DNA of 64,000 bases from Pedobacter heparinus DSM 2366 (lineage in GTDB: Bacteria; Bacteroidota; Bacteroidia; Sphingobacteriales; Sphingobacteriaceae), in assembly GCF_000023825.1 (NCBI RefSeq), contig NC_013061.1, forward strand, positions 2,108,001 through 2,172,000, read 5' to 3'. Positions 16,124 to 23,941 of the stretch are shown piece after piece (position 1 is the first letter of the stretch; each line of letters begins with the position of its first letter). The position numbers were made by a program, and so were the translations under genes. Under the pieces are notes generated by a model. It worked only from the letters and a program-made list of their open reading frames with translations, was not told the origin of the DNA and did not search any database.

Positions 16124-16333
16124 TTTTGCTGGTTTAGGTTTAGCAAAGCTACATTAGTGATAATTGTAAAGCTTGCTTTGGCAGAAATTCAGCTAATTTT
16201 TCGGTTTTAATTGATATTGTGAAATATAATATGGTTAAGTATGTGAGGGATGGTAGTTTTTAGAATGTAATTTGGATGGAATGTTGAGTTTGCAGCCAAA
16301 AATGCGTTTAATTATACCCAAATTTGGTTCTTT

Positions 16334-16364
16334 TTGGGGTGCCTAAGTCCGTAAATTAGCTTTA
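16334..16364 (+). promoter_or_regulatory. Candidate promoter for the 16393 operon
   Basis: TTG at 16334-16336, 20-base spacer, TAGCTTTA at 16357-16364 (one mismatch to TAnnTTTG). The leader would be about 25 bases and would include the strong Shine-Dalgarno sequence. Confidence 0.45.
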
Positions 16365-16377
16365 TAATAATAAAAAG

Positions 16378-16385
16378 AAAGGAGG
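16378..16385 (+). promoter_or_regulatory. Unusually strong Shine-Dalgarno site
   Basis: AAAGGAGG lies seven bases before the ATG at 16393. Perfect anti-SD complementarity is rare in Bacteroidetes, where most genes here lack any SD. It suggests imported DNA or unusual translational control. Confidence 0.6.
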
Positions 16386-16392
16386 AAAGATA

Positions 16393-16779
16393 ATGAGTAA
16401 ACATTTACTATTGTTAAACCTGTATTTAATGAAGGACAACCTGGGGAGCCTGGTTTTAAAGTATGGGGATGTTTCGGCCCGGATAGATAGAATGTGTGCT
16501 GCGCTTCAGTTTGCGGGCAGGATGAAACAGCTGATTATGGCCATTGATACCGGAGCCAGCCAGGATTGTGCTTATCGGCTGACCAACCTGAAAGGCCTGG
16601 AATGGATATTGAATTGCCGCGTTGTAAAAGGGATGGTTGCCCTTGAGCTTTGGCTGGAAAAGCTGGGCTGCAATGAGCGGCTTGTAGTGCCGTTTGACTG
16701 GCGTGGAAGTGTGGAAGAGTTTAGGAATGCCATAAACAGGATGATAGACCGGATGCCAGCTTACCAGTTTTACAGGTAA
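16393..16779 (+). CDS. Hypothetical protein, paralogue of the 12231 gene
   Basis: 128 residues, unrecognised. It shares by eye with the 12231-12575 product a layout of short N-terminal strands, a helix ending in (I/V)D-x-GA, a strand region after L-x4-G, and a C-terminal FDW-x-G-x2-E-F motif. Predicted cytosolic. It precedes two DUF6266 genes and the small hydrolase in the same direction, with an 80-base gap to the first DUF6266 gene, so it may open that operon. Its strong SD sets it apart from its neighbours. Confidence 0.6.
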   Translation: MSKHLLLLNLYLMKDNLGSLVLKYGDVSARIDRMCAALQFAGRMKQLIMAIDTGASQDCAYRLTNLKGLEWILNCRVVKGMVALELWLEKLGCNERLVVPFDWRGSVEEFRNAINRMIDRMPAYQFYR

Positions 16780-16859
16780 TAAAGAAATGCTGATGCTATC
16801 GTTGCTAACCACAGCTTAAAAAGGTTGCAAACGTCAATGAACCCATAAAATTAAAAGAC

Positions 16860-17504
16860 ATGGGAAAATACAAAAAGGGCATCCTCGGCCCGTTTCGAGG
16901 AAAGGTGGGAACGGTAATTGGCGCAATTTGGCGCGGGATTCACTATTTACGGAGTTTGCCTGATGTTGGTGAAGATAACCCGACAGCGGCACAGTTAAAT
17001 GTACGGGCCAAAATGGCACTGGTATCGTTGTTCTTAAAGCGGATTAAAGCTTTGATCAATGTAGGCTACCAGAAATTCAACAACGGGATCACGCCGTTGA
17101 ACGCCGCTACTTCTTATCACCTGAAGTATGCCATTACTGGTACGAGCAGCTTGAATTACGCGCTTGATTTTGAGAAGGTAGTGTTTAGTGCAGGTGATTT
17201 GCTTGCGCCAAAAGGAGCTGAAGTAAACATTACCCTTGCCGCTAAGCTTGACTTTGCCTGGGTTAATGATGCTGAGCCTGACAGTACCAATGGTACGGAT
17301 AAGGCAACTTTGCTGGTTTATAACCCAACCAAAGACAAACTGGTTACACTGGTTGCTGCCGCGCCAAGATCGGCAGAGGCTTATGTATTGTCGGTACCGG
17401 GCGACTTTTCTGGTGATGGGGTACATGCATGGATATCTTTTGTAAGTGCGGATGGTAAGCAGGTGAGTGATAGTGTGTATGTAGGGGAGTTTATTGTGCT
17501 TTAA
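16860..17504 (+). CDS. DUF6266-family protein, copy 1
   Basis: 214 residues. It begins GKYKKGILGPFRGKVGTVIG and continues GIHYLRSLP, the characteristic N-terminus of DUF6266 proteins, which are numerous in Pedobacter and of unknown function. The N-terminal glycine-rich part is followed by a helical region (KMALVSLFLKRIKALINVGYQ) and a beta-rich C-terminal domain resembling an Ig or jelly-roll fold (LLVYNPTKDKLVTLVAA, HAWISFVSADGKQVSDSVYVGEF). No signal peptide. It is clearly paralogous to the 18091 gene over its full length. A strong terminator follows. Confidence 0.8.
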   Translation: MGKYKKGILGPFRGKVGTVIGAIWRGIHYLRSLPDVGEDNPTAAQLNVRAKMALVSLFLKRIKALINVGYQKFNNGITPLNAATSYHLKYAITGTSSLNYALDFEKVVFSAGDLLAPKGAEVNITLAAKLDFAWVNDAEPDSTNGTDKATLLVYNPTKDKLVTLVAAAPRSAEAYVLSVPGDFSGDGVHAWISFVSADGKQVSDSVYVGEFIVL

Positions 17505-17510
17505 TTTAAA

Positions 17511-17538
17511 GGGGCGGTGCGCGGCACCGCCCTTGTTT
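17511..17538 (+). terminator. Strong GC-rich terminator
   Basis: GGGCGGTGC / GCACCGCCC, nine perfect base pairs with a three-base loop, then TTGTTTT. It separates DUF6266 copy 1 from the hydrolase gene. Confidence 0.8.
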
Positions 17539-17563
17539 TAACTTTCTTAATGTACTTCACGCG

Positions 17564-17644
17564 CGTCATATCGACGATAGGAGATATCTCTTGGTTAGGT
17601 ATAGTTCAAGAGATCTCTCGTCGCTGCGCTCTGTCGAGATGACG
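17564..17644. repeat. Palindromic repeat, full copy C
   Basis: Left arm CGTCATATCGACGATAGGAG, right arm CAAGAGATCTCTCGTCGC...GTCGAGATGACG; same family as copies A and B. Its last bases (ATGACG) supply the probable start codon of the next gene. Confidence 0.85.
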
Positions 17645-18085
17645 GGAAAGCGCAATGACGTGTTGTGTATTGCACGGGCAGAGATAGGAGTAAGAGAGCT
17701 GAGGGGTAATAATGATGGTAAGCGGGTTGCTGAATATCTGGCCTATACAGGGATTAAAGTGCCAGCTCCATGGTGTGCCAGTTATGTTTCTTTTGTTTTT
17801 GGGAAAGCTGGTTATGCCCAGCCCAGGACGGCCTGGTCGCCTGCAATGTTTCCGATATCAAGGATTGTAAAGGAGCCCAAGCCTGCGGATGTATTTGGGA
17901 TATGGTTTCCGAGCCTGAAAAGGATTGCGCATGTAGGCTTGGTGGAAAAGGTTAAGGATAACTGGATTTACAGCATTGAGGGAAATTCATCGCCGGATGG
18001 GAGCAGGGAAGGTACGGGGGTGTATCAAAGATTAAGGCATAAGCGAACGATTAACGCGTATGCAGATTGGATAATTAACAATTAA
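17639..18085 (+). CDS. NlpC/P60/CHAP-like peptidoglycan hydrolase (TIGR02594-like)
   Basis: 148 residues. After an N-terminal helix (CIARAEIGVREL) comes PAPWCASYVSFVF with probable catalytic Cys46. Further on, IAHVGLVEKV provides His98 and YSIEGNSS a Glu/Asn, the triad order of NlpC/P60 and CHAP-type amidases. No signal peptide is visible, so export would need another route (lysis, phage-like particle). Its start ATG lies in palindromic repeat C; GTG/TTG codons 20-25 bases further in are alternatives, and a TTG at 17591 would translate the repeat and is unlikely. Five bases separate it from DUF6266 copy 2. Confidence 0.75.
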   Translation: MTGKRNDVLCIARAEIGVRELRGNNDGKRVAEYLAYTGIKVPAPWCASYVSFVFGKAGYAQPRTAWSPAMFPISRIVKEPKPADVFGIWFPSLKRIAHVGLVEKVKDNWIYSIEGNSSPDGSREGTGVYQRLRHKRTINAYADWIINN

Positions 18086-18090
18086 ACATT

Positions 18091-18726
18091 ATGGCAAGAT
18101 ATAAAAATGGAATAAACGGAGCGATATCCGGAAAAATTGGCAATGTGGTTGGTGCCACATGCCGGGGCATAGCTTATTTAAGAAGCTTGCCTGAAACCAC
18201 TAAAGGGCCTACTCAAAAACAGATCAACCAGCGCTTAAAGTTTGCACTGGTAATGGGTTGGTTAAAGCCCCTGCTAAACATCATCAATATAGGGTACCAG
18301 ATATTAACGGGAGATAAGACGCCTATGAACCGCGCAGTATCTTATCACCTGAGGGAAGCTGTAACAGGAGATGCACCCGATTATGGTTTAGATTTTAAGA
18401 AAGCGATATTTAGCAGGGGCGAATTGCTGGCATCCTGGATACTGGAAGTTTTGTGTCTGGTAAATGCAGTATTGCGCATTAAATGGGGCAATGGCCCGGC
18501 ATCTGTATTTAGCAATGACAGTGATAAGGCCAGCTTTATCATTTACAACCCGGCAAAAGAAGCCTTTGTTACTTTTACAAATGCAGCAGCGCGGGCGGAT
18601 AGACATGCGGTTTTACAGCTGCCGGAAGATTTTGCAGGTGATGTTGTACATGCCTGGCAGCACTTTGTAAATGTTGAAGGCAATGCCGTAAGTACAAGTG
18701 TTTATTTGGGTGCATTGATGGTATGA
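18091..18726 (+). CDS. DUF6266-family protein, copy 2
   Basis: 211 residues, full-length paralogue of the 16860 product: ARYKNGINGAISGKIGNVVG and GIAYLRSLP at the start, a shared core (YHLREAVTG, FKKAIFSRGELL) and a beta-rich end (FIIYNPAKEAFVTFTNAAAR, VHAWQHFVNVEGNAVSTSVYLG). Function unknown. It follows the hydrolase gene by five bases and is almost certainly co-transcribed with it. Divergence between the two copies is substantial, so the duplication is not recent. Confidence 0.8.
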   Translation: MARYKNGINGAISGKIGNVVGATCRGIAYLRSLPETTKGPTQKQINQRLKFALVMGWLKPLLNIINIGYQILTGDKTPMNRAVSYHLREAVTGDAPDYGLDFKKAIFSRGELLASWILEVLCLVNAVLRIKWGNGPASVFSNDSDKASFIIYNPAKEAFVTFTNAAARADRHAVLQLPEDFAGDVVHAWQHFVNVEGNAVSTSVYLGALMV

Positions 18727-18801
18727 GCCTTCCATTTGGCATAATTTTGCCATAAAACCTGGTTCAATGTCCAAATATTTTTTTATCGGGGGTAATTGGG
18801 C

Positions 18802-18809
18802 TACATTTG
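18802..18809 (+). promoter_or_regulatory. -7 box before a short leaderless ORF
   Basis: TACATTTG, an exact TAnnTTTG, ending six bases before the ATG at 18816. No good -33 element. Confidence 0.45.
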
Positions 18810-18815
18810 CTTTTA

Positions 18816-18965
18816 ATGAACCCATTTAAACAATTAAACAGAAGGCTGGATGAAAAATTCGCAAATCAGTTGCGAGTGGCCACTGCTATGTTTAACTGTT
18901 TTCTTTCCATCCAATTTGAACTGGGAGATGCTTTTTTAAAAAGCAGTAAGGACTTTATCAAATAA
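18816..18965 (+). CDS. Short ORF, 49 residues, unknown
   Basis: The frame starts MNPFKQLNRRLDEKFANQLR and continues with a helical, amphipathic sequence ending KSSKDFIK. Codon use looks like the neighbouring genes. It has a perfect -7 box at the position expected for a leaderless transcript, and a hairpin (18967-18990) follows the stop. No family recognised. It fills part of an otherwise gene-free stretch (18727-19155). Could be chance. Confidence 0.4.
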   Translation: MNPFKQLNRRLDEKFANQLRVATAMFNCFLSIQFELGDAFLKSSKDFIK

Positions 18966-18966
18966 G

Positions 18967-18990
18967 CCCCAGCCTTATACAGGTTTGGGG
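18967..18990 (+). terminator. Hairpin after the 49-residue ORF
   Basis: CCCCAGCCT pairs with AGGTTTGGGG (one bulge), followed by AGTTCCTTTTAATT. Weak T tract. The remaining 165 bases up to 19155 show nothing further. Confidence 0.4.
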
Positions 18991-19155
18991 AGTTCCTTTT
19001 AATTATTCTTTTTATTGTTTTTTCTGGCTAGGGGGGCATAATAAGCTATGGTTGAACCTTCTTGTACTCTTCTTTTTGGCCACAAAGCTTACAAACCATA
19101 ACAGCTGGAGAGGAAAAATCAAAGCACTTATTGTTTAAACATTATCAATTACATT

Positions 19156-19533
19156 ATGACTACATCAATTATATTATCAACGGGAATTTTTGACTTGTTA
19201 AAAGATCACATCAGAAGAAGAAAACTAAGTAAATATAACCAGGAAAAACTGGAACAGGAACTTCGTAATGCCAGGCAGATCCTGAGTAAGGATATTCCTG
19301 CCGACGTGGTAACAGTGAATACCCGTGTACGTGTTAAAGAACTGGAAACAGGTGCAGAGTTTAATTATACACTTGTTCCGCCTGCAAAGGCCAGAAATAA
19401 ACACAATACCCTTTCTATTTTATCGCCCATTGGCGTAGCTATGGTGGGTTATAGTCAGGGTTCTGAATTAAAATGGGAAATGCCAGAAGGCATTAAAGCT
19501 TACAGGATAGAAGAGGTTACCAGGTTAGCATAA
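19156..19533 (+). CDS. GreA/GreB-family (Rnk-like) RNA-polymerase-binding protein
   Basis: 125 residues. The N-terminal part is a short basic helix pair (LLKDHIRRRKLSKYNQEKLEQELRNAR). The C-terminal half is the FKBP-like GreA/GreB C-domain (VTVNTRVRVKELETGAEFNYTLVPP, LSILSPIGVAMVGYSQGSELKWEMP), which binds the RNA polymerase secondary-channel rim. The N-terminal coiled coil is too short to cleave transcripts as GreA does, so it resembles Rnk-type regulators common in Bacteroidetes. Single gene, closed by a perfect terminator. Confidence 0.85.
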   Translation: MTTSIILSTGIFDLLKDHIRRRKLSKYNQEKLEQELRNARQILSKDIPADVVTVNTRVRVKELETGAEFNYTLVPPAKARNKHNTLSILSPIGVAMVGYSQGSELKWEMPEGIKAYRIEEVTRLA

Positions 19534-19535
19534 AT

Positions 19536-19568
19536 ATACAAATACCGGCTTTTGGCCGGTATTTGTAT
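19536..19568. terminator. Bidirectional terminator, 14-bp perfect stem
   Basis: ATACAAATACCGGC pairs perfectly with GCCGGTATTTGTAT around a five-base loop. It serves the Rnk-like gene on the plus strand and possibly the DoxX gene on the minus strand. Confidence 0.8.
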
Positions 19569-19601
19569 TATAAGATGTTCTTTTCTGCTAAAAAGGTGTT
19601 G

Positions 19602-19973
19602 CTAAACAGTTGCTTTGTTTAATTTGTGGTAATAAATGTAAGAGATGGCCAGGATAGCTAAAACTACCAGTGGGAAGAGCGCTTGTCCACCAAAACCATC
19701 TACAGCCCAGTGGCTGATGCAGGCAAATATAAAATCAAATCCGAAGCCGGCATAGATCCACTCTTTAAACCGACCTTTTATTTGGGGAACAACCAGGCCA
19801 ATTGAACCTAAAACTTTAAATACAACCAGTGCGTTTCCAAAATACTCCGGATAGCCCAGATGTCTGATACCTTCTTTAGCTAATTCAGTTTGAGAGGTAA
19901 ATGCCGGCATTACACCTTCAAATAAAAAAATAAGAATGGTGGCAACCCAAAAAATAATTTTGTCCTTTTTCAT
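19602..19973 (-). CDS. DoxX-like membrane protein
   Basis: 123 residues with four hydrophobic helices (about 5-23, 45-63, 70-90 and 97-115). The first helix is followed by EGVMPAFTSQTELAKEGIRHLGYP and then NALVVFKVLGSIGLVVPQIKGRFKEW, the pattern of DoxX_2-type proteins. These small proteins of Bacteroidetes are thought to act in membrane redox or osmotic-stress contexts, but no reaction is established. It is monocistronic and transcribed away from the haemoglobin gene, with about 185 bases between the divergent starts. Confidence 0.8.
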   Translation of the reverse strand: MKKDKIIFWVATILIFLFEGVMPAFTSQTELAKEGIRHLGYPEYFGNALVVFKVLGSIGLVVPQIKGRFKEWIYAGFGFDFIFACISHWAVDGFGGQALFPLVVLAILAISYIYYHKLNKATV

Positions 19974-20157
19974 GATGTTTTTTGTTTATATTCTAATTTA
20001 CTGTTTTTAGTTATTAATTTAACTTATACAAAAGTAACATTCAATGATCAGACCTCTGGCGGGTAGAAACGTCAATGTTAGGGGGCGTTTGCGACAAGTG
20101 CAAGAAGACTAAAAACAATAAAAGATAAAAAGGTATTTATATATTATTAATGATCCC

Positions 20158-20547
20158 ATGAAAACAGAACTCGCTAATTTTGAAGATATTGTACTGTTTG
20201 TAAACAGTTTTTATGATAAGGTTCAGTCGGACGAACTGATCGGGCCAATATTTAGTGCAGTAATTACCGACTGGCAGCCACATCTGGAGAAGATGTATAA
20301 TTTCTGGAATGCAGCTCTTTTTGGTGTGCCCGGTTTTAAAGGCAATCCCTTTGCCAAACATGCCCCGCTATCACTGGAGAAGCAACATTTTGAACGCTGG
20401 CTGCTGCTGTTCAGGCAAACTATAGATACTTATTTTGAAGGCACTATGGCGGAAGAAACAAAAAAGAAAGCTGATATGATGGCGATTATGTTTTTAAGTA
20501 AGATTGAAAATATGAAGGGTGGCGCAGATAAAGTTATACTGGTCTGA
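20158..20547 (+). CDS. Group III truncated haemoglobin
   Basis: 129 residues with the 2-on-2 globin pattern of group III: FVNSFYDKVQSDELIGPIF at the N-terminus, DWQPHLEKMYNFWNAALFG (B-E helices) and LSLEKQHFERWLLLF, where His77 is the probable proximal haem ligand. Such proteins bind O2 or NO in the cytoplasm and are linked to NO detoxification or microaerobic life; the precise role is not known. Full length for the group. It converges on the alpha-galactosidase gene eight bases away. Confidence 0.92.
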   Translation: MKTELANFEDIVLFVNSFYDKVQSDELIGPIFSAVITDWQPHLEKMYNFWNAALFGVPGFKGNPFAKHAPLSLEKQHFERWLLLFRQTIDTYFEGTMAEETKKKADMMAIMFLSKIENMKGGADKVILV

Positions 20548-20555
20548 TAAGCAGC

Positions 20556-22163
20556 TTATTTTCCGGAAGTTGCCTGTGTTCTGCTGTTTCCAGGATATAC
20601 TTTTATAAAACGGACACCATGCGGGTTCACTTCTGATGAAAATTCCTGATCGGATTTGGCAACGTCCTGCTGTCTCCATAGATCACGAACCGTTTGTTCG
20701 CCCCTTAATCCCAGGGTTTTCCAGTTGACAGTGATCTTTTCTGATTTTTGTCCACGGTTAAACAGACCAACAGCCATTGAACCATCCTCCAGCGGTTTGG
20801 CATATACCACTGTTTCCCCATTTTCAGCGACCAGCATACCAAACTTGCCCATTGGATCCTGGTTTACATCAATCACCTCGTTGTTGGTTAGCAAACTGAT
20901 GGTGAAGTCATCCAGCTGGGCCATATCACAGCCAATTAACAGGGGAGAAGCGAGTAAACACCATAAACTGATGTGCGTGTATTGTTCATCAGCAGTTAGC
21001 TTTGTATAATGTAGTTTAGGTCCCCAGCCTACCATCCCTACTACCAGCATATCCGGGTCTATCCAATGTCCGGGACCGGCAAAAGGGGCCCATTTGGTTT
21101 GATTAAAGCCAAGCTGGCACATCCGCTCCCAGGTGTCTCTGATATCACCGGTAGTCCTCCAGCTATTGGCCATTTTTTCCCATTGTGTGGCATCTCCGTA
21201 AGGGGCACTGTTAGACAAACTGTATACTACATCCCGTTTATAAGAACGTAATGCGTCCTTCATTTCTTTTACATGGTATACATCGTTGGGGTTCCAATCG
21301 TATTTCAGGTAATCCATTCCCCAGTCCATCCATTGCTGTACGTCATTTTTCACAAATGAATATTTGCCGTGGTGGTAGTTTATGCCATGCTTTTCCTTTT
21401 TCTCAGGATCAGCAAAACGGTAAAATTCATTGTGTTTCCCTTGTTTCACCCAGTCGTACGTACCATCGGCATTGTCAGAATAAGCCCCGAGATGCCCGGC
21501 ATAGGTTCCTACCCAGGGACCAGAGTAAATTCCTATTTTAAGTCCCATCCTGTGTACTTCATCGGCAAGACCCTTCATATCAGGAAATTTGCTGTTACAT
21601 TGAATGGCATTGTATTTTCCACCACGAAGTCCCTGCCAGCCATCGTCTATATTGATGTATTGCCAGCCATAATTCAGCAGGCCTTTTTCTACCATTGCTT
21701 TGGCCGAACTCAATACCTTTTCCTGGCTTACGGCATCGCCCCAGCAATTCCAGCTATTCCAGCCCATTGGAGGTGTTAGGGCTATCTGATCACCCACTAC
21801 TATCTTAAATGTCCGTTTAGATTCTCCTAATGAATTTTTTGCGGTCAGGGTTACTTCATATTCCCCGCGTTCTGTTATTTTTCCCGTTATCCGGCCAGAA
21901 CCGGGGTCTACGGTTAAACCTTTTGGCAAATTCAAAGCTCCGAAGTGCATCGGGCGAATGCCTGTTGCAGGGATGGTATAAAGGAAGGCAGAGCCTGGAC
22001 GGAGCCCAAATATTCTGGCCCCGTTGATGCGCGGAGTTTGGGGTGGGGCAGGCGTAAGGATATATTTTTTTAAGGTATCCGGAGCGCCCTGCGCCTTTAC
22101 CAGGTGATTGGTCAGACATAAAATGCCAAAGGAAAGTAAGCAGCCTGTTATAAATTGTTTCAT
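20556..22163 (-). CDS. Secreted GH27 alpha-galactosidase
   Basis: 535 residues with signal peptide. An N-terminal beta-sandwich (about 45-125; RINGARIFGLRPGSAFLY, ITGKITERGEYEVTLTA) precedes the GH27 barrel beginning LTPPMGWNSWNCWG. The nucleophile is Asp289 in YLKYDWN; the acid/base is the first Asp of GDIRDTW. A C-terminal beta-domain follows (VAENGETVVYAKPLEDGSMAVGLFNRG). It hydrolyses terminal alpha-galactosyl groups from oligosaccharides or galactomannan. Eleven bases separate it from the upstream beta-helix gene, so both form one operon. It lacks an adjacent SusC/SusD pair. Confidence 0.93.
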   Translation of the reverse strand: MKQFITGCLLSFGILCLTNHLVKAQGAPDTLKKYILTPAPPQTPRINGARIFGLRPGSAFLYTIPATGIRPMHFGALNLPKGLTVDPGSGRITGKITERGEYEVTLTAKNSLGESKRTFKIVVGDQIALTPPMGWNSWNCWGDAVSQEKVLSSAKAMVEKGLLNYGWQYINIDDGWQGLRGGKYNAIQCNSKFPDMKGLADEVHRMGLKIGIYSGPWVGTYAGHLGAYSDNADGTYDWVKQGKHNEFYRFADPEKKEKHGINYHHGKYSFVKNDVQQWMDWGMDYLKYDWNPNDVYHVKEMKDALRSYKRDVVYSLSNSAPYGDATQWEKMANSWRTTGDIRDTWERMCQLGFNQTKWAPFAGPGHWIDPDMLVVGMVGWGPKLHYTKLTADEQYTHISLWCLLASPLLIGCDMAQLDDFTISLLTNNEVIDVNQDPMGKFGMLVAENGETVVYAKPLEDGSMAVGLFNRGQKSEKITVNWKTLGLRGEQTVRDLWRQQDVAKSDQEFSSEVNPHGVRFIKVYPGNSRTQATSGK

Positions 22164-22174
22164 CTTTATTCTTT

Positions 22175-23791
22175 TTAATACCCTATTGCTTTCAGGGCCT
22201 GTTTACCCAAACGTTCTTCCAGTTGGGCCAGATATAAACTTGAAGGATTGACCCGGGTGTTTTGAGCATCAAAAATACCCTCCGGCAAAGCCGGGCCAGC
22301 ATTGTTAAATGGTCTTGGCAAAGGCATACTTTTTCCTTTACTGCCAATTACCCAATTGTAGGTGCCCGGAGGTATCTGATTTACATAGCTGCCTGCTTCA
22401 CAATTCCAGGCAACAGACCAGGCAGTTCCCCAGCCATGACCAGAGCCCATACTGCCCCTGTTTTTGAAGTCCATACCACCATTTGGTGCCTTGCAATTGT
22501 CTAAAAGCATGCCTGTGCTCCAACGCTGATGTCCTTCAATGCGGCCATTGCCAACAAAATTACAATTCAAAAAAACGATGGGGCCTGTTTGTCCGGCGCC
22601 CAGTGCTACATACCAGATGTTATCACCTTCAACCGAACAGCGATCTACCAGAATTTGCCCTGCATTGGGTGCAAATTCTGCCGGTTTAGATGCACCATCA
22701 TGTAAGGCCTTACGGATGACAGCGATGCGCTGCAGTGTAATCCTGCGTCCGCCGGTTCCTACGCTTTCCATGGTTTCCATCAGGTCCAGATCTTTCATCC
22801 AACAATCCTCGCCGTTTAGCCTAACCGCATAGTAGAGTGCCTTTGTATGGTTAACTGCTTGCGGGGGAGATACAATGCGTAAATTTTCTAAGCCAGCCTG
22901 TTTAAGCCGTTTTACATCATTGGCCAATACCATTGTGGTTTCATCATTGGTATAATTTACATCATACGAATCTACCAAAGGAACGTCTAAAGTAATTTTA
23001 TTGCCGTTTATAGCTGATATGTGACGTTCGGTGATCAATAAAGAGCCTGTTTTAATCCATGTTTGCGCCTTGCCATCCCGTACCAGATCGTCCATGTGCA
23101 TGAAGCTTACCCACTTGTCGGTAACCGGTTTTCTGATCTCAACATTATCACCAACCTTAAATCCAGCTGCATTTGCTACATTAAAAGACAGGCTTCCGGC
23201 AGGGATATATTTATCTGTTATTTTAACCGTTTTTTCATTGCCTGCAGCATTACCCAGTCGATTGCCGGCACGTTGATTAAGGCCGTTGGATAGGATTACA
23301 GCAGTATGTTTTTCACCATTCATGGCAATAATACTTCCGTTTTCCGATTTGCCGCTTCCGCGGAGTACCACACCATCTGCTGTTATTTTTATGGTTTTGG
23401 CACAAGGGTAGGTACCAGGTGCCAGTAAAACAGCCCCGCGGAAACCATTTTTATCCAATGGCAGTGCCGATACCTTGTCGATAGCAGCCTGAATTAAGGC
23501 TGTACAATCTGCATTCACATCGCCCGGTGGCTTAACCGTAACTTTTACAATAACATCTGGTAATGCCACACCACCGCCCATATAGCCAGCATGAGAGAAA
23601 TCCATTATGCGGTCGCCCTTGGCACTTTTTTTATAAACCAGCTTGCCGTCAGCCCCAAAATAAATCCATTCACTTTTTCCTGGATCTTTATCCTTTTTGG
23701 ATGCTTTGGCTTGTACAAATGTGCTGGTTAATAGTAAAAATAGCATTAAAGCCATTTTTACCTGTGGAATTCGCGAATCGATATGCTTCAT
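22175..23791 (-). CDS. Secreted pectate-lyase-like right-handed beta-helix protein
   Basis: 538 residues with signal peptide (cleavage near VQA). The region around residues 90-150 (DVNADCTALIQAAIDKVSALPLDKNGFRGAVLLAPGTYPC) is the pectate-lyase superfamily start seen in GH28-, PL- and epimerase-like beta helices. Later repeats (VDRCSVEGDNIWYVALGAG, FLNCNFVGNGRIEGHQRWSTG) are parallel-helix coils. Catalytic residues cannot be assigned without structure. It precedes the alpha-galactosidase gene by 11 bases, so the pair probably attacks one alpha-galactosylated plant polymer. Confidence 0.82.
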   Translation of the reverse strand: MKHIDSRIPQVKMALMLFLLLTSTFVQAKASKKDKDPGKSEWIYFGADGKLVYKKSAKGDRIMDFSHAGYMGGGVALPDVIVKVTVKPPGDVNADCTALIQAAIDKVSALPLDKNGFRGAVLLAPGTYPCAKTIKITADGVVLRGSGKSENGSIIAMNGEKHTAVILSNGLNQRAGNRLGNAAGNEKTVKITDKYIPAGSLSFNVANAAGFKVGDNVEIRKPVTDKWVSFMHMDDLVRDGKAQTWIKTGSLLITERHISAINGNKITLDVPLVDSYDVNYTNDETTMVLANDVKRLKQAGLENLRIVSPPQAVNHTKALYYAVRLNGEDCWMKDLDLMETMESVGTGGRRITLQRIAVIRKALHDGASKPAEFAPNAGQILVDRCSVEGDNIWYVALGAGQTGPIVFLNCNFVGNGRIEGHQRWSTGMLLDNCKAPNGGMDFKNRGSMGSGHGWGTAWSVAWNCEAGSYVNQIPPGTYNWVIGSKGKSMPLPRPFNNAGPALPEGIFDAQNTRVNPSSLYLAQLEERLGKQALKAIGY

Positions 23792-23886
23792 CTGTTTACT
23801 GTTTTTCTATATGATAACATCCTGAGCTTTTTTAATAAGATAGCCCTAACGAAACTACATATAAAGGCAGCAGAATTTTATATGGC

Positions 23887-23912
23887 AAAATAGCTTAGTA
23901 ATAAGCTATTTT
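23887..23912 (-). terminator. Terminator after the LytTR gene
   Basis: AAAATAGCTTA and TAAGCTATTTT form 11 base pairs around a four-base loop. On the minus strand the T-rich arm trails the stem, fitting the end of the lytS/lytR transcript 30 bases after its stop. Confidence 0.7.
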
Positions 23913-23941
23913 AACAATTAACTTGCAGTTGTTTCCGGAAA

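Noticed and set aside
17591..17638. Longer N-terminus for the hydrolase from a TTG
   Set aside because: Its 16 extra residues are encoded by the palindromic repeat and have no family support.
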